This document shows positions 8,614 through 18,316 of a stretch of DNA of 45,572 nt, in pieces. The stretch is from Paenibacillus phocaeensis. Lineage in GTDB: Bacteria; Bacillota; Bacilli; Paenibacillales; Paenibacillaceae. A program made the position numbers and the translations under genes. The stretch spans positions 81,738-127,309 of the forward strand of contig NZ_FCOQ01000017.1 in NCBI RefSeq assembly GCF_900021165.1. The letters run 5' to 3'. The notes beneath the pieces were generated by a model. That model worked only from the letters and a program-made list of their open reading frames with translations. It was not told where the DNA came from and searched no databases. Numbering within the stretch: position 1 is the first letter of the stretch; each line of letters begins with the position of its first letter.

Positions 8614-10134
8614 ATGCAGCGTACCTCGGGGCTTATTCGCCTGATTCTATGCGTGGTCGCCGCCGGCTTGCTCTCCCTGCTCACCGCGGGCTGTTTCCTT
8701 TCAACGGGCAGAGAGGATACCGTTCCCCGTGGAGATCGGGTCAACCTGGTCTATTATACGATCGGGGAGCCGGATCCCGACCTGAAAAAGGTGAATGATC
8801 AAATAAATGAAGTGCTGGCGAGGAAGATTGGCGTCACGCTGACCTACATCAAGATCGGATGGCAGGAATACGAGAACCGTCTGAACACGATGGTATCGGC
8901 GGGGACGCCTTTCGACATCGCTTATGCCCCTGAATTCACCACCTATGTCAAGCGGGGGGCGTGGTTGCGGCTGGATGACGATCTGTCCAGCACGGGGAAG
9001 GAGATGTACGATGTCATCGATCCTGTCTTCTGGGAAGGCGTGCGGATGGACGATGGGGGGATTTATGGCGTGCCTACGAATAAGGAACTCGCGGTGCGCC
9101 AGCAGTGGATGTATCCGGAAGAACTGGTGAACAAGTATCACATTGACATGACGAAATACAATACCTTGGAATCGCTGGAGCCTTTGATGCGGATGGTGAA
9201 GCAGAACGAGCCCGATTATTTGCCGATGGAGTTGGACAAAGATTCTCACAACTTCTTCGCTTTGTACGGGTATGAGTATGTAATCGACAAGGAGCTTCCG
9301 TTAATGGTGCAATCTCTGAATCCGGATTCGGAGGTGGTAAGTATCTTTGAAACGCCGGAAGCCCGGCGGATTCTGGATACGCTTCGGGACTATTACCAGG
9401 CAGGTTATATTAATGAGGATGCGGCATTGCGGGAGAATCAGGAGCTTGAGAGAGGGAAGAAGGTGTTCTGGAAGGCTTCGAGCGGCGGTCCTCTCTCCGA
9501 GAGCAGTTGGAGCAAGGATCGCGGCTACAAGGTAGTGGCGCATCCGGTGACGACGGAGATCGTCACGACGGAAGACGTGCGGGGCGGCGTCATGGCGGTG
9601 AGTGCGGCTACGAAGTACCCGATTGAATGCATCAAGTTTCTGAATCTGCTAAATACTGATCCTGAGGTGCGGAACTTGTTTAATTATGGGATCGAGGGCG
9701 TGCATTACACTTTGGACGAGAACGATCAAGTGGTGCCGATTCCACCGAAGGATGCGGACGGGAACCCTGTAGCTGACGCTTCGTCCAACTATACCGGAGT
9801 GACGTTTACTCAAGGCAACTGGTTCATCTTAAAGACCCGGGGCGGCGAGAATCCCGAACCGTTGAATAAATGGGACGAATTCCGCGCCTCGAATGCGAGG
9901 GCTGTCAAATCCAGTACGTTTGGCTTTACGCCGGATCTCTCGATGATGCCGATCCAGATGCAGAACATCAAGATGGTATGGCAGAAATATTATCCGAGCC
10001 TCATGACAGGCAGCGTTGACGTGGACACGGAGCTGCCGAAGTTCAATGAGGAGCTGAAGCAGGCCGGCCTGGATGAGGTCCGGGCTGAGGTCCAGAAGCA
10101 GTTGGAGGATTGGCGCGCTTCAGGGAAGCGGTAA
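8614..10134 (+). CDS. Second solute-binding lipoprotein, LplA paralogue, in the sensor operon
   Basis: A 506-residue lipoprotein with a signal peptide ending in LLTAGC (Cys27 lipidated). It aligns along its whole length with the binding protein at 4454: shared stretches include VxWWTIG-like/VYYTIG near the start, KIGV, PFDI and FNY/AFGxEGVxY, and both have the C-terminal DUF3502-like region. The ATG at 8614 has AAAGGAGG upstream and lies 26 bases after the response regulator stop. It has no permease of its own and is cotranscribed with the kinase and regulator. It may feed the same permeases with another ligand, or act as the ligand-binding co-sensor of the kinase. The second role is inference from gene order. 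Confidence 0.88.
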   Translation: MQRTSGLIRLILCVVAAGLLSLLTAGCFLSTGREDTVPRGDRVNLVYYTIGEPDPDLKKVNDQINEVLARKIGVTLTYIKIGWQEYENRLNTMVSAGTPFDIAYAPEFTTYVKRGAWLRLDDDLSSTGKEMYDVIDPVFWEGVRMDDGGIYGVPTNKELAVRQQWMYPEELVNKYHIDMTKYNTLESLEPLMRMVKQNEPDYLPMELDKDSHNFFALYGYEYVIDKELPLMVQSLNPDSEVVSIFETPEARRILDTLRDYYQAGYINEDAALRENQELERGKKVFWKASSGGPLSESSWSKDRGYKVVAHPVTTEIVTTEDVRGGVMAVSAATKYPIECIKFLNLLNTDPEVRNLFNYGIEGVHYTLDENDQVVPIPPKDADGNPVADASSNYTGVTFTQGNWFILKTRGGENPEPLNKWDEFRASNARAVKSSTFGFTPDLSMMPIQMQNIKMVWQKYYPSLMTGSVDVDTELPKFNEELKQAGLDEVRAEVQKQLEDWRASGKR

Positions 10135-10194
10135 CTTGAGTTAACGGCGGTGCAGGGGAACCCTGGTGACCTGATCTGGAACACGAGAAATATG

Positions 10195-10227
10195 AAAAGC
10201 ACTGACCGTTTGGGGTCAGTGCTTTTT
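10195..10227. terminator. Bidirectional terminator between the lipoprotein and xylanase genes
   Basis: AAAAGCACTGACC at 10195-10207 and GGTCAGTGCTTTTT at 10214-10227 form a near-perfect 13-bp stem with a six-base loop. The T-run on one side and the A-run on the other let it serve both converging genes (8614 plus, 10233 minus). Confidence 0.85.
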
Positions 10228-10232
10228 CGTTA

Positions 10233-13200
10233 CTAGTTCTTCTTCCCCTTCGGGACTTGAACTGTGGTTTGGGCGGTCGTCTTGTTGCCGGCCTTGTCGG
10301 TAGCCTCGTAGGTTATCGTGTAGATTCTCCCTGTCCCTTTTCCTGAACGCTCGGCCCGAAGCAGGAACTCCGGATCAGCCGTTCCGTAATCCGCGCCTTG
10401 GATATCGTTTGCCGTATCGCCGTCGCCCAGCCCGTTATCGCTCTCATTGCTGGTGATGGAGACCAGCTTGATCGAATCGATGCCGGAACCCTCGTCGGTG
10501 GCTTGCCAGGTGACCTTGATCGGGACAAGCTTGTGATTCGGCGTCGAGAGCACGGAGGGGCTTGCGGTAAGCTTCAAGACGGGCGGCGTTGTATCGACAA
10601 GGCCTTTGCCCGTCAGCGTCAGCACGCCGTAGACGGAGGTGTCCTGATATCCGTTCCCGGTCGTGTCGTTCCAAGCCGCGACGCTTTGGCGAGCGCCGTC
10701 CTTGGCATCGTTGATCTGCGCATCGAAGCCGATTTTCACAAGGTTCGCCGGGGTAATCGACTTGAACGGAATCTTCATTTCGACCGTATAGTTCGTGCCG
10801 GTAACCCGGGCAGCCGATACGAATCCGTCGGCGAGCTTCTCCGGATTGAAGCTGGTCTCATTGTCGTAATTGACGCGGTATTGTCCATCATCGTCTTGGT
10901 AGAACGAGGTCTTGGCGTTGTTCTCATCCAGGAACACCTCGACCGAATCCTGCTCCCAGGGGTTTGGACTGTTCTTATCCAGCTGCGCATCGCTGACTTG
11001 GATCAGGACGTACAGGTTGTTCTCGTCCCAGAGGGCTTTGGCCGTGCCGGTTGCGCCCTGCCAAGCCGTCTGATAACGCTGGATCGGCATCGCCGGGGCT
11101 TTGCTCCAGACCGCATCCACGGTTCCATCTACCGTTGGTGTACCATAAGCCGCAGTGGACTGGTTCGCTTCCGATACATCCGGCTGATGCTCTTCGATGA
11201 ACTTGGCGGGGTTGATCACGCCGTAATAAGCCGGCTTCGCCTGAAGGTTCTTGTCGAACAGCAGCGGGTTGGACGCGGATCGCCAGCTGGTGCCGTCATC
11301 CATTCCCCAGAAGGTGACGCGGGCGATGTGATCCGCATGGGCTTTGAAAATTTGCATCAGTTGCGCGTACAAGTACCCCTGCGCATTGGCCAGCTTTTCG
11401 GACAGCTGGTAGTTGCTGCCGGCTTGGATATCCAGCTCGGTGATGCTGACTTCCACGCCCAGGGAGATGAATTTCTCCAAAGACAACCGGACGTTCTCCG
11501 GGTTCGTGTTGACGTTATAGTGCGCCTGCATGCCAACGCCGTCAATCAGACGTTTGCCGGGATGGGTCAGCGCATACTTGTCGTTCAATGCTTTGACCAT
11601 ATTGTAGATGGCTTGGGCTTTGTTCTGGTTATCCTCGTTGTAATCGTTGTAGTACAGCTTGATATCCCATTCCGGGTGACGGTCGAGAACTTCCCGGGCT
11701 GCGAGGAACGCTTGCTCGACGTAGTCGGCACCGATCGCGGTCTTCCACGGGGCTTGCCGCAGGGAAGCTTGCCAATCCGCCGGATTCCCCGGGTTGTCGT
11801 TCATCGCTTCATTGACAACGTCCCAAGAAATAACCCGGTCCCCGAAATGCTCCATGACGGTTTGAATATGAGTCCGCAAGTTAGCCAAGGCTTCCTCCCG
11901 GCTCAATGGGACCGAGTTCCCTTGCGCATCGGTGGCGGTATTCATCCAGGCCGGGGACTGCTGATGCCATACCAAGACGTGGCCGTGCATTTGCATGCCC
12001 TCCGCCCGGACCTTATCGACCATGGCATCCGCCGCGGCAAAGGTGAAATTGCCTTTCGTCGGCTGCAGGCCGTCAGGTTTCATCGCGTTCCCTGCTGTGA
12101 CGGCGTTGTGGTGCATGCGAAGCAGCTCCAGCCTCACGCCTTCCAGATCTTCCGCCGAGATCGCATTACCGATCAGGAAATCGTCTTGGTACGCCGTTTT
12201 GAGCGGGACCAGATCCTTCTGGATGGCGATCGGACCGGATCCGGTGCTTTCGAAGCGGATGTCGTCAATGTAAAAAGAGGCGGTCGCGTTATTCGAACTC
12301 TCCACGTAAATCGTCAGAAATTCGCCGCCTACGCTGTTATAACGGTAGGTTCCTTCAAACTGAACCCAGTTGTCCCCGGTGCTGACGGTTTTGGGGGAGA
12401 GGGCAACGTAATTCGCGCTGCTGCCTTCACCGATTTGCGTGGACAGCTGGAGTTGCGAGCTGGCCGGGTCGATCAGCTTCACCCAGGCAGAAATCTTGTA
12501 TTCCGCCCCTTGGTCCACATACTTCTCCACCCGCAGCATTGGCCCGTGCCAGGTGTTGCTACGTCCTTCGACCTTCAGTGCATAGGAGCCGCCCGGCGTA
12601 TGGTTGGCTTCGTTCGTCACGGTCAACGTTTCCGTCCCGGCTCGGCCTGTGAACCCGCCGGCTTGCTGATCCTCAAAGGTGATCGTGGAGAACGGCAAAG
12701 CCGGATCTCTTGGCGGCTGCTCGCCGCCGCCGGAGCCTTCTTTTTCCGTGATGCGAATGTCTCCAATGTAGTACGGAACCGCGGCACCTGCGGCGTTGGA
12801 GTTAATGCGCAGCGCCTTGTCCGCGCCTGTGTCCACGGTAAACTCCTTTGTCAGGGTTACGGCTTGGCCGGCGGTGTAGTCCGCTTCGGCGTAATTGCCG
12901 TAGCTGTCTACGGTTTGAAGGGCGGCCTTGGCGCCGGCAGGCACGCTTACAGCGGCGTCCACGTAGACGGTTACCTGGGCTGTATAGGTTTTGCCGTTAG
13001 TCAGGCCGATGTCGCTAAACCGGAAATCGGCCGCATCCCAGTTGTTCACCCGGTTGCTGACGTATAAAGCACCTCCGTCTTCGTTGCCGGCAAACGTCTT
13101 GCCGGTGACCGACGTCAGGGTCGCACCTCCGGACTGAATCGCCTTGCCTATTCCGTTTGCGAAGTCTTCATGATACACCGTGACCGTGCCATCCGGATCT

Positions 13201-13301
13201 GCGGTATTCGCCTGGATTACTGAGACTGGCGGCCATCCTGCAGGCAGCAGCAAGAGGGCGGCGATGAGCAGCATGAGGGCACGTTTCATCATTTGATTCA
13301 T
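10233..13301 (-). CDS. Secreted multidomain endo-1,4-beta-xylanase (CBM22-CBM22-GH10-CBM9-Ig)
   Basis: A 1022-residue secreted enzyme that cuts beta-1,4-xylan backbones. The signal peptide covers about 1-31. Two CBM22-like modules (about 35-187 and 204-352) precede the GH10 catalytic domain (about 359-703). Acid/base Glu498 lies in WDVVNEAMN and nucleophile Glu622 in [11 protein letters not shown]9-like xylan-end-binding module (about 720-897) and an Ig-like tail starting TTPPVLKL follow. Only one CBM9 copy is present, and no SLH or dockerin module, so the enzyme is probably released. The start has AAAGGGGAG upstream. It is transcribed divergently from the sugar importer at 13656 and has a cre-like site in its 5' region at 13334-13347, which suggests catabolite control. 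The long frame on the opposite strand is a shadow. Confidence 0.95.
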   Translation of the reverse strand: MNQMMKRALMLLIAALLLLPAGWPPVSVIQANTADPDGTVTVYHEDFANGIGKAIQSGGATLTSVTGKTFAGNEDGGALYVSNRVNNWDAADFRFSDIGLTNGKTYTAQVTVYVDAAVSVPAGAKAALQTVDSYGNYAEADYTAGQAVTLTKEFTVDTGADKALRINSNAAGAAVPYYIGDIRITEKEGSGGGEQPPRDPALPFSTITFEDQQAGGFTGRAGTETLTVTNEANHTPGGSYALKVEGRSNTWHGPMLRVEKYVDQGAEYKISAWVKLIDPASSQLQLSTQIGEGSSANYVALSPKTVSTGDNWVQFEGTYRYNSVGGEFLTIYVESSNNATASFYIDDIRFESTGSGPIAIQKDLVPLKTAYQDDFLIGNAISAEDLEGVRLELLRMHHNAVTAGNAMKPDGLQPTKGNFTFAAADAMVDKVRAEGMQMHGHVLVWHQQSPAWMNTATDAQGNSVPLSREEALANLRTHIQTVMEHFGDRVISWDVVNEAMNDNPGNPADWQASLRQAPWKTAIGADYVEQAFLAAREVLDRHPEWDIKLYYNDYNEDNQNKAQAIYNMVKALNDKYALTHPGKRLIDGVGMQAHYNVNTNPENVRLSLEKFISLGVEVSITELDIQAGSNYQLSEKLANAQGYLYAQLMQIFKAHADHIARVTFWGMDDGTSWRSASNPLLFDKNLQAKPAYYGVINPAKFIEEHQPDVSEANQSTAAYGTPTVDGTVDAVWSKAPAMPIQRYQTAWQGATGTAKALWDENNLYVLIQVSDAQLDKNSPNPWEQDSVEVFLDENNAKTSFYQDDDGQYRVNYDNETSFNPEKLADGFVSAARVTGTNYTVEMKIPFKSITPANLVKIGFDAQINDAKDGARQSVAAWNDTTGNGYQDTSVYGVLTLTGKGLVDTTPPVLKLTASPSVLSTPNHKLVPIKVTWQATDEGSGIDSIKLVSITSNESDNGLGDGDTANDIQGADYGTADPEFLLRAERSGKGTGRIYTITYEATDKAGNKTTAQTTVQVPKGKKN

Positions 13302-13524
13302 TCGATCACTCCCCTTTGTCCATGAATGTGATTGTAAAGCGCTTTCAATTCATTCGAAAGCTCCTCCTTTCCTGCCTCAAATGATATCATTCCGCCGGGA
13401 GGCCCGGCTTTCTCGAAATTAAAGATGTTGCCTTGGTTATTAAAGGAAGTTTAGGTTGTGTTGCGGGGAACCCCCGCTATCCCGGGGGTTCTGTAAATCA
13501 GGATCCGTGCTGAAGAAATGAGTA
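13302..13524. other. Divergent intergenic region between xylanase and sugar importer
   Basis: Besides the cre-like site, this region holds a perfect inverted repeat, GAACCCCC at 13468-13475 and GGGGGTTC at 13484-13491 with an eight-base loop. No T-run follows, so it is more likely an operator or RNA hairpin than a terminator. TTATTAAAGG at 13437-13446 resembles the candidate ROK operator at 13551. No gene is seen. Confidence 0.4.
13334..13347 (-). promoter_or_regulatory. CcpA (cre)-like site upstream of the xylanase
   Basis: The palindromic core AAAGCGCTTT with flanks, read on the minus strand as TGAAAGCGCTTTAC, matches the classic cre TGAAAGCGCTTTCA at 12 of 14 positions. It lies 33-46 bases before the xylanase start codon, where CcpA could block transcription when preferred sugars are present. 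Confidence 0.5.
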
Positions 13525-13552
13525 TTGACAATCAAACAATTATCGATATACT
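13525..13552 (+). promoter_or_regulatory. Promoter of the RbsABC-type importer operon
   Basis: TTGACA at 13525-13530, a 16-base spacer and TATACT at 13547-13552 form a strong vegetative promoter. The start site would fall near 13559, inside the palindrome described next. Confidence 0.7.
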
Positions 13553-13563
13553 TTTATTAAAAG
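13551..13563 (+). promoter_or_regulatory. Candidate ROK operator over the importer promoter
   Basis: CTTTTATTAAAAG is a 13-bp palindrome around a central base, overlapping the -10 box and the expected start site. The ten bases CTTTTATTAA recur at 19544-19553 in the promoter of the ROK regulator gene. A repressor bound here would block the importer operon. The DNA is AT-rich, so chance matches are possible. Confidence 0.4.
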
Positions 13564-13655
13564 CATTTAAAAAAGTATTATCTAAAATGAAGTTCAAAAG
13601 AAATGGATAGCGTACATGGAGAAACCGCAGAATTTGAACAGGCAGGGGGGAGAAT

Positions 13656-15164
13656 ATGGGAGATCCCATCAAACTGAGGGTATCTCAAATTGAAAAGTCG
13701 TTTCCCGGGGTCAAAGCGCTGAATAAGATCGACTTTTCCGTCAAGAAGGGGACGGTGCACGTCCTTTGCGGTGAGAACGGGGCAGGTAAATCCACGTTAA
13801 TGAAGATTATTAACGGCGTTTACCAGCCGGATGCCGGTGAGATTTATCTCGACGGGAAGCTGGTGAAGATCGGCAATCCTCTGCAAGCGCGCCAACTGGG
13901 GATTTCAATGATTTTTCAGGAGTTGAATTATGTAGCGGAGATGTCCGTGGAGGAGAACTTGTTCCTGGGAAGACTGCCGGTCAACCGACTGGGGAAGGTC
14001 GACTGGAAAGAAGTGACCCGGCAAACGCTGCAATTGCTGGAAGCGGAACAGCTGCCGTACGATCCGAAGACGCCGCTTAAAGACTTGACGGTCTCGGACA
14101 TTCAAATGCTGGAAATTATGAAAGCGGTATCAAATCAAGCGGAGCTTATTATTATGGATGAACCGACATCAGCGATCACACAGAAGGAGGTCGACCGGCT
14201 GTTTGCCAAGATTCGCGAGCTCAAAACCCGGGGCGTCAGCATCATCTACATCTCGCACAAGCTGGATGAGATTTTTCAGATTGCCGATGAGATCACCGTG
14301 TTTCGAGATGGTACCGTGGTGGACAGCAAGCCAAAGGAGGAGCTGGACATTGAAACCGTGATCAGCCTGATGGTCGGGCGCCAGCTCAAGGATACGTACC
14401 CGAAGGTAGAGGCGGCGATCGGAGAAGAGATCCTCCGTGTCGAAGGCTTATCCCGCGAAGGGGTCTTTCGCGATGTCAGCTTCTATGCGCGGAAGGGGGA
14501 AATTATTGGTTTCGCGGGGTTGATGGGAGCGGGCCGGACGGAGGTAATGCGATCCCTGTTTGGCCTGGATCCGCTGAGCTCCGGGACGATCCGGATGAAG
14601 GGTGAGAATGTGGCGAAACCCACTGTGCAGGGCAGTTTAGAGAAGGGGATGGTTATGCTTTCAGAGGATCGTCGGCGCTACGGGATTATCCCCGTGCGTT
14701 CTGTTCGGGAGAATACAACGCTGGCCGTATTAGGGCAGGTGTTCTACGGGTTCCGGCACCGCCCGAAGCGGGAGCAGGAGCTGGTCAAGGAAATGTTCAG
14801 CAAGATGAGGGTGAAGACCCCCTCTTTAGAATCGTCGATTGCTTCCCTCAGCGGCGGGAACCAGCAGAAGGTGCTGCTAAGCAAGTGGATGCTGCTCCAG
14901 CCGGATGTCCTTATACTGGACGAACCGACGCGGGGGATCGATGTCGGGGCGAAATATGAAATTTACAAGCTGATCGGCGAATTAGCCGAGCAGGGCAAAG
15001 CGATTCTCATGGTCTCCTCCGAGCTGCCGGAGTTGATCGGGATGTGCGACCGAATTTATGTGATGGCGCAAGGTCAGGTAACAGGGGAGATCGGCCGCGA
15101 GGATTTTTCCCAGGAAACCATTATGAGATACGCGACGGGAACGATGACCAGCGAGGTGAATTAG
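13656..15164 (+). CDS. Sugar ABC transporter ATPase, RbsA/XylG type (double domain)
   Basis: A 502-residue cytoplasmic ATPase with two fused nucleotide-binding domains, usual length for the CUT2 sugar-import family. The first domain has Walker A GENGAGKST at 39-47 and Walker B IIMDEP. The second has the degenerate Walker A GLMGAGRTE near 289, the signature LSGGNQQKV near 398 and Walker B LILDEPTRGIDVG. This asymmetry is typical of RbsA, MglA and XylG. GGGGGGAG precedes the ATG. Its stop is directly followed by the permease ATG at 15165, giving tight coupling. It energises import of a monosaccharide or polyol. Proximity to a xylanase and a polyol dehydrogenase makes a pentose or pentitol plausible, but that is inference. 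Confidence 0.92.
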   Translation: MGDPIKLRVSQIEKSFPGVKALNKIDFSVKKGTVHVLCGENGAGKSTLMKIINGVYQPDAGEIYLDGKLVKIGNPLQARQLGISMIFQELNYVAEMSVEENLFLGRLPVNRLGKVDWKEVTRQTLQLLEAEQLPYDPKTPLKDLTVSDIQMLEIMKAVSNQAELIIMDEPTSAITQKEVDRLFAKIRELKTRGVSIIYISHKLDEIFQIADEITVFRDGTVVDSKPKEELDIETVISLMVGRQLKDTYPKVEAAIGEEILRVEGLSREGVFRDVSFYARKGEIIGFAGLMGAGRTEVMRSLFGLDPLSSGTIRMKGENVAKPTVQGSLEKGMVMLSEDRRRYGIIPVRSVRENTTLAVLGQVFYGFRHRPKREQELVKEMFSKMRVKTPSLESSIASLSGGNQQKVLLSKWMLLQPDVLILDEPTRGIDVGAKYEIYKLIGELAEQGKAILMVSSELPELIGMCDRIYVMAQGQVTGEIGREDFSQETIMRYATGTMTSEVN

Positions 15165-16184
15165 ATGGAGGCCACTATTCATATCTGGCAGTTAGTCAAA
15201 AGGAAATACAGCATCTACCTGGTGCTGCTTGTACTGTTTCTGATTTGCACGTTTGCGAATCCGAATTTTCTCTCCGTAACGAACTTAACGAACGTCTCCA
15301 CCCAGTTGGCGGTGACGACGATTCTTGCATTTGGAGCAACGATTCTGATTATCTGCGGCATGTTGGACCTGTCCGCCGGTTCAGTGCTGGCGCTGTCCGG
15401 GGTATTTGCAGTATCCGCTTATAAATCGACCGGGTCGATGTTCCTAGCGGTGTTCGTCGGCATTCTGACCGGCGTCGTCTGCAACGTGATCAACGCCGTG
15501 ATGATCAGCACGTTCAAAGCACCGCCGTTCATCGCGACTTTGGCCATGATGGCTATGGCCCGCGGCGTGGCCCTTCACTACACCAAAGGCCAGAACATTC
15601 TCCAACTGGGAGACTTCGTTCTCCTTGGGCAAGGTAAGCTGCTGGGGATTCCGATCCCGGTGATTTTTCTGATCGCGATTGGGGTACTGACCTGGTATTT
15701 GCTCAGCCACACCCGGTTCGGCCGATCCGTCTACGCGGTAGGGGGCAATGAGGAGGCGGCGGTCGCCTCCGGGATCCATGTGCACAAAATCAAATACACC
15801 GCCTTTATCATTAACGGCATCTTCGTGGGCTTGGCCGGGGTATTGTTCATGGCAAGGGTCAACGCAGGATTGCCGAATGGTGCGGTCAACTATGAATTTA
15901 CCGCTCTGACTGCCGCCATTATCGGAGGAACCAGCTTCTCGGGAGGCGTCGGTACGGCCGGGGGAACCCTGGTCGGGGCATTTATTGTAGGTTTCTTGGA
16001 CAATATTATGAACCTTAGCGGCGTAAATTCCTACATGCAGCAAATTATTCGCGGAGCGATCATCGCCTTGGCCGTGATCTACGATATCCAGACGAAGAAA
16101 CGGAAGACCCGAAGCCTGCTTGGCCGCGTCGAGGATAATCGCCAGGCGATCCGGCAGAAGAAGCAGAAGAATACCTCCGTTTAA
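15165..16184 (+). CDS. Sugar ABC transporter permease, RbsC type
   Basis: A 339-residue polytopic permease of the CUT2 family, with the family stretch GGTSFSGGVGTAGGT before the last helices. Its ATG abuts the stop of the ATPase gene (TAGATG), and the binding protein starts 41 bases after its stop, so the three subunits are cotranscribed. It forms the pore as a homodimer in this family. Length and hydrophobicity profile are normal. Confidence 0.92.
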   Translation: MEATIHIWQLVKRKYSIYLVLLVLFLICTFANPNFLSVTNLTNVSTQLAVTTILAFGATILIICGMLDLSAGSVLALSGVFAVSAYKSTGSMFLAVFVGILTGVVCNVINAVMISTFKAPPFIATLAMMAMARGVALHYTKGQNILQLGDFVLLGQGKLLGIPIPVIFLIAIGVLTWYLLSHTRFGRSVYAVGGNEEAAVASGIHVHKIKYTAFIINGIFVGLAGVLFMARVNAGLPNGAVNYEFTALTAAIIGGTSFSGGVGTAGGTLVGAFIVGFLDNIMNLSGVNSYMQQIIRGAIIALAVIYDIQTKKRKTRSLLGRVEDNRQAIRQKKQKNTSV

Positions 16185-16225
16185 GAAACAAGCCACCCAA
16201 ATTCAGGATAAAGGATGGATGCAAT

Positions 16226-17224
16226 GTGAGAAAAATAGGATTTTCCAGCGGAATGATAGCGTTATGCGCACTGATCTTAGCTGCTTGCAGTTCGAACAAT
16301 GGGGCAGCTCCATCCAACGCTTCTTCCGGCGGCGATCCGTCCAGCCAATCGTACAAGGTCGCTTATATTGCCCGGGCGCAATCCGATTCGTTCGCGGCGT
16401 GGCTGGCCAATGCCGTCGAGGAGGAGGCGGAGAAATACGAGGACATCAAGCTGGATGTCTTCGACGGCGAAGCGAATGACGAGAAGGAGAACTCATTAAT
16501 TGAAAATGCAATTACCAACAAATACGATCTGGTGATCGTTCAGCCGAATAACGGTGAAGCCCAACGGCCATATGTCGAGAAGGTGGTGCAGGCAGGGATT
16601 TTTGCGATTACGACAAATGCCCGGATTTCGGATATCGAAGGGGCCTCCTCGGTCGATGCCCAGCCGTATGAGCAAGCGGGCGTTAACGCCCGCGCCGCCG
16701 TCGAACAGGTGCCGCAGAACGCCAAAGTGGTTGTTCTTCAAGGGCCGTCAGGCAATTTCCATGCCGATGAGCGGCGCAGAAGCTGGCAGGAAGAATTCTT
16801 TGATAAACGTCCCGATGTACAGATCGTCGGCGAGCAGATCGCGAACTGGAATAAGGACGAGGCGATGCGGTATATGGAGGACTGGGTACAGGCGAACGAC
16901 AAGATCGACGCCGTCATCTCGATGAATGACAATATGGCCGCTGGAGCTGTTGAGGTTGTGAAGGACAATCCGAAATACAAGGATATGTTGGTCTACGGCG
17001 TGGACGGAACGGCTGAAGCGGTACTGTTAATTAAAGAGGGAAAAATGACTTCCACAACGCTGCAAAACGCATTCGAGCTTGCTGAGAAGCTGCTGGATAC
17101 GAGTCATAAGCTGCTGACCGGCGAAGAGGAGCAGATTGATACGGACATCGGCAACCCGCTGATTACCAAGGAGAATGCCGACGAATACATCGAACTGCTG
17201 AAGAAGGCTGGCGCAATTCAATGA
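16226..17224 (+). CDS. Sugar-binding lipoprotein, RbsB type
   Basis: A 332-residue lipoprotein with lipobox LAAC (Cys21) and a periplasmic-binding-protein type 1 fold, opening with SYKVAYIARAQSDSFAAWL. The start is a GTG at 16226: the overlapping ATG at 16224 is followed at once by TGA and cannot be used, and AAAGGATGG lies upstream. It captures the ligand for the RbsA/RbsC-type subunits encoded just before it. The conserved ligand-contacting stretches such as MNDNMAAGAVEVV and GVDGTAEA are present. The ligand cannot be told from sequence alone. The dehydrogenase gene follows within 40 bases. Confidence 0.9.
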   Translation: MRKIGFSSGMIALCALILAACSSNNGAAPSNASSGGDPSSQSYKVAYIARAQSDSFAAWLANAVEEEAEKYEDIKLDVFDGEANDEKENSLIENAITNKYDLVIVQPNNGEAQRPYVEKVVQAGIFAITTNARISDIEGASSVDAQPYEQAGVNARAAVEQVPQNAKVVVLQGPSGNFHADERRRSWQEEFFDKRPDVQIVGEQIANWNKDEAMRYMEDWVQANDKIDAVISMNDNMAAGAVEVVKDNPKYKDMLVYGVDGTAEAVLLIKEGKMTSTTLQNAFELAEKLLDTSHKLLTGEEEQIDTDIGNPLITKENADEYIELLKKAGAIQ

Positions 17225-17259
17225 TCGACCACCTATAACGAATGAGGAGGAGAAAAACC

Positions 17260-18297
17260 ATGCTGAACAGAGTAGCCTACATGACGGGACTTCGAGATAT
17301 GGAGCTGCGTACGGGAGAGATCCCTGTCCCGCAAGCCCACGAGGTGCTTGTTAAACTGGAGTATGTGGGGATCTGCGGCTCTGATGTCCATTATTACGAG
17401 AGCGGCCGGATCGGCAGCTTCGTGGTCGATGGGGATTTTATCTTGGGCCATGAATGTGCGGGGACGATTACGGAGGTTGGATCGGCGGTCAAGCATTTGA
17501 AGGCTGGCGACCGGGTTGCCCTGGAGCCGGGTCTCACCTGCGGACAATGCGAGTTCTGCAAGTCCGGCCGCTACAACCTGTGTCCGGACGTGCGCTTCCT
17601 GGCCACCCCTCCGATTCACGGCTGCCTGACTGACTATATCGCCTATCCGGCTGATATGGCCTTCAAGCTCCCGGACCGGGTCAGCACACGCGAAGGGGCG
17701 CTGGTGGAACCGCTGGCCGTAGGACTGCATGCCGCCAGCCAAGGCCAGGTGAAGTTGGGCGACCGCGTTGTGATCTTGGGGGCCGGCGCCATCGGTCTGA
17801 TGACGCTGCTGGCTTGCCATGCCTATGGAGCCTTGGAGACGATCGTCGTTGACGTGATCGAGAACCGCTTAGCGTTCGCTAAGAAGCTGGGAGCTACGCG
17901 AGTCATTCAAGCAAGACAGGAGGATGTCGCTGCCGTCGTAGCGGCATGCACGGATGGACAGGGCGTGGATGTTGTGATCGAAACGGCGGGGAGTGAGACG
18001 ACGATCAAGCAGACGCCGTACCTCGTTAAGCGGGGAGGAACAATTGTACTCGTGGGATTCGCACCTAAGGATATCATCGAATATGATTTCATGCAGATCC
18101 TGATGAAGGAAGCCCGGGTGGAGTCAGTATTCCGTTACCGCAACTTGTTCCCCCCGGCCATTGGAGCGCTGGCGGACGGGCGGATCGATGTGAAGCCGAT
18201 GATTACTCACGAATTTGCATTCGACGACAGCAAGCAGGCGTTTGATTTCGTCATACAGAACAAAAATGAAGTTGTGAAGGCATTGATCAAATTGTAG
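17260..18297 (+). CDS. Zinc-dependent polyol (sorbitol/xylitol-type) dehydrogenase
   Basis: A 345-residue medium-chain dehydrogenase. Catalytic zinc ligands are Cys39 (GICGSD) and His64-Glu65 (GHECAG). The structural-zinc cysteine cluster lies in TCGQCEFCKSGRYNLC, and the NAD-binding Rossmann motif is GAGAIGLM. The family oxidises polyols to ketoses, as in sorbitol to fructose or xylitol to xylulose. The frame is open from 17242, but the ATG at 17260 is preferred: AGGAGGAG lies just before it and the earlier ATG overlaps that site. It is last in the importer operon and followed by a strong terminator, so the imported substrate is probably a polyol that it oxidises. Threonine-dehydrogenase-like activity cannot be ruled out. 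Confidence 0.88.
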   Translation: MLNRVAYMTGLRDMELRTGEIPVPQAHEVLVKLEYVGICGSDVHYYESGRIGSFVVDGDFILGHECAGTITEVGSAVKHLKAGDRVALEPGLTCGQCEFCKSGRYNLCPDVRFLATPPIHGCLTDYIAYPADMAFKLPDRVSTREGALVEPLAVGLHAASQGQVKLGDRVVILGAGAIGLMTLLACHAYGALETIVVDVIENRLAFAKKLGATRVIQARQEDVAAVVAACTDGQGVDVVIETAGSETTIKQTPYLVKRGGTIVLVGFAPKDIIEYDFMQILMKEARVESVFRYRNLFPPAIGALADGRIDVKPMITHEFAFDDSKQAFDFVIQNKNEVVKALIKL

Positions 18298-18316
18298 TTT
18301 GTCAATTGAGAAAAAA

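Noticed and set aside
10398..13067. 889-residue plus-strand frame opposite the xylanase
   Set aside because: An antisense shadow of GC-rich xylanase codons. The GH10 gene on the other strand has all catalytic motifs and a ribosome site.
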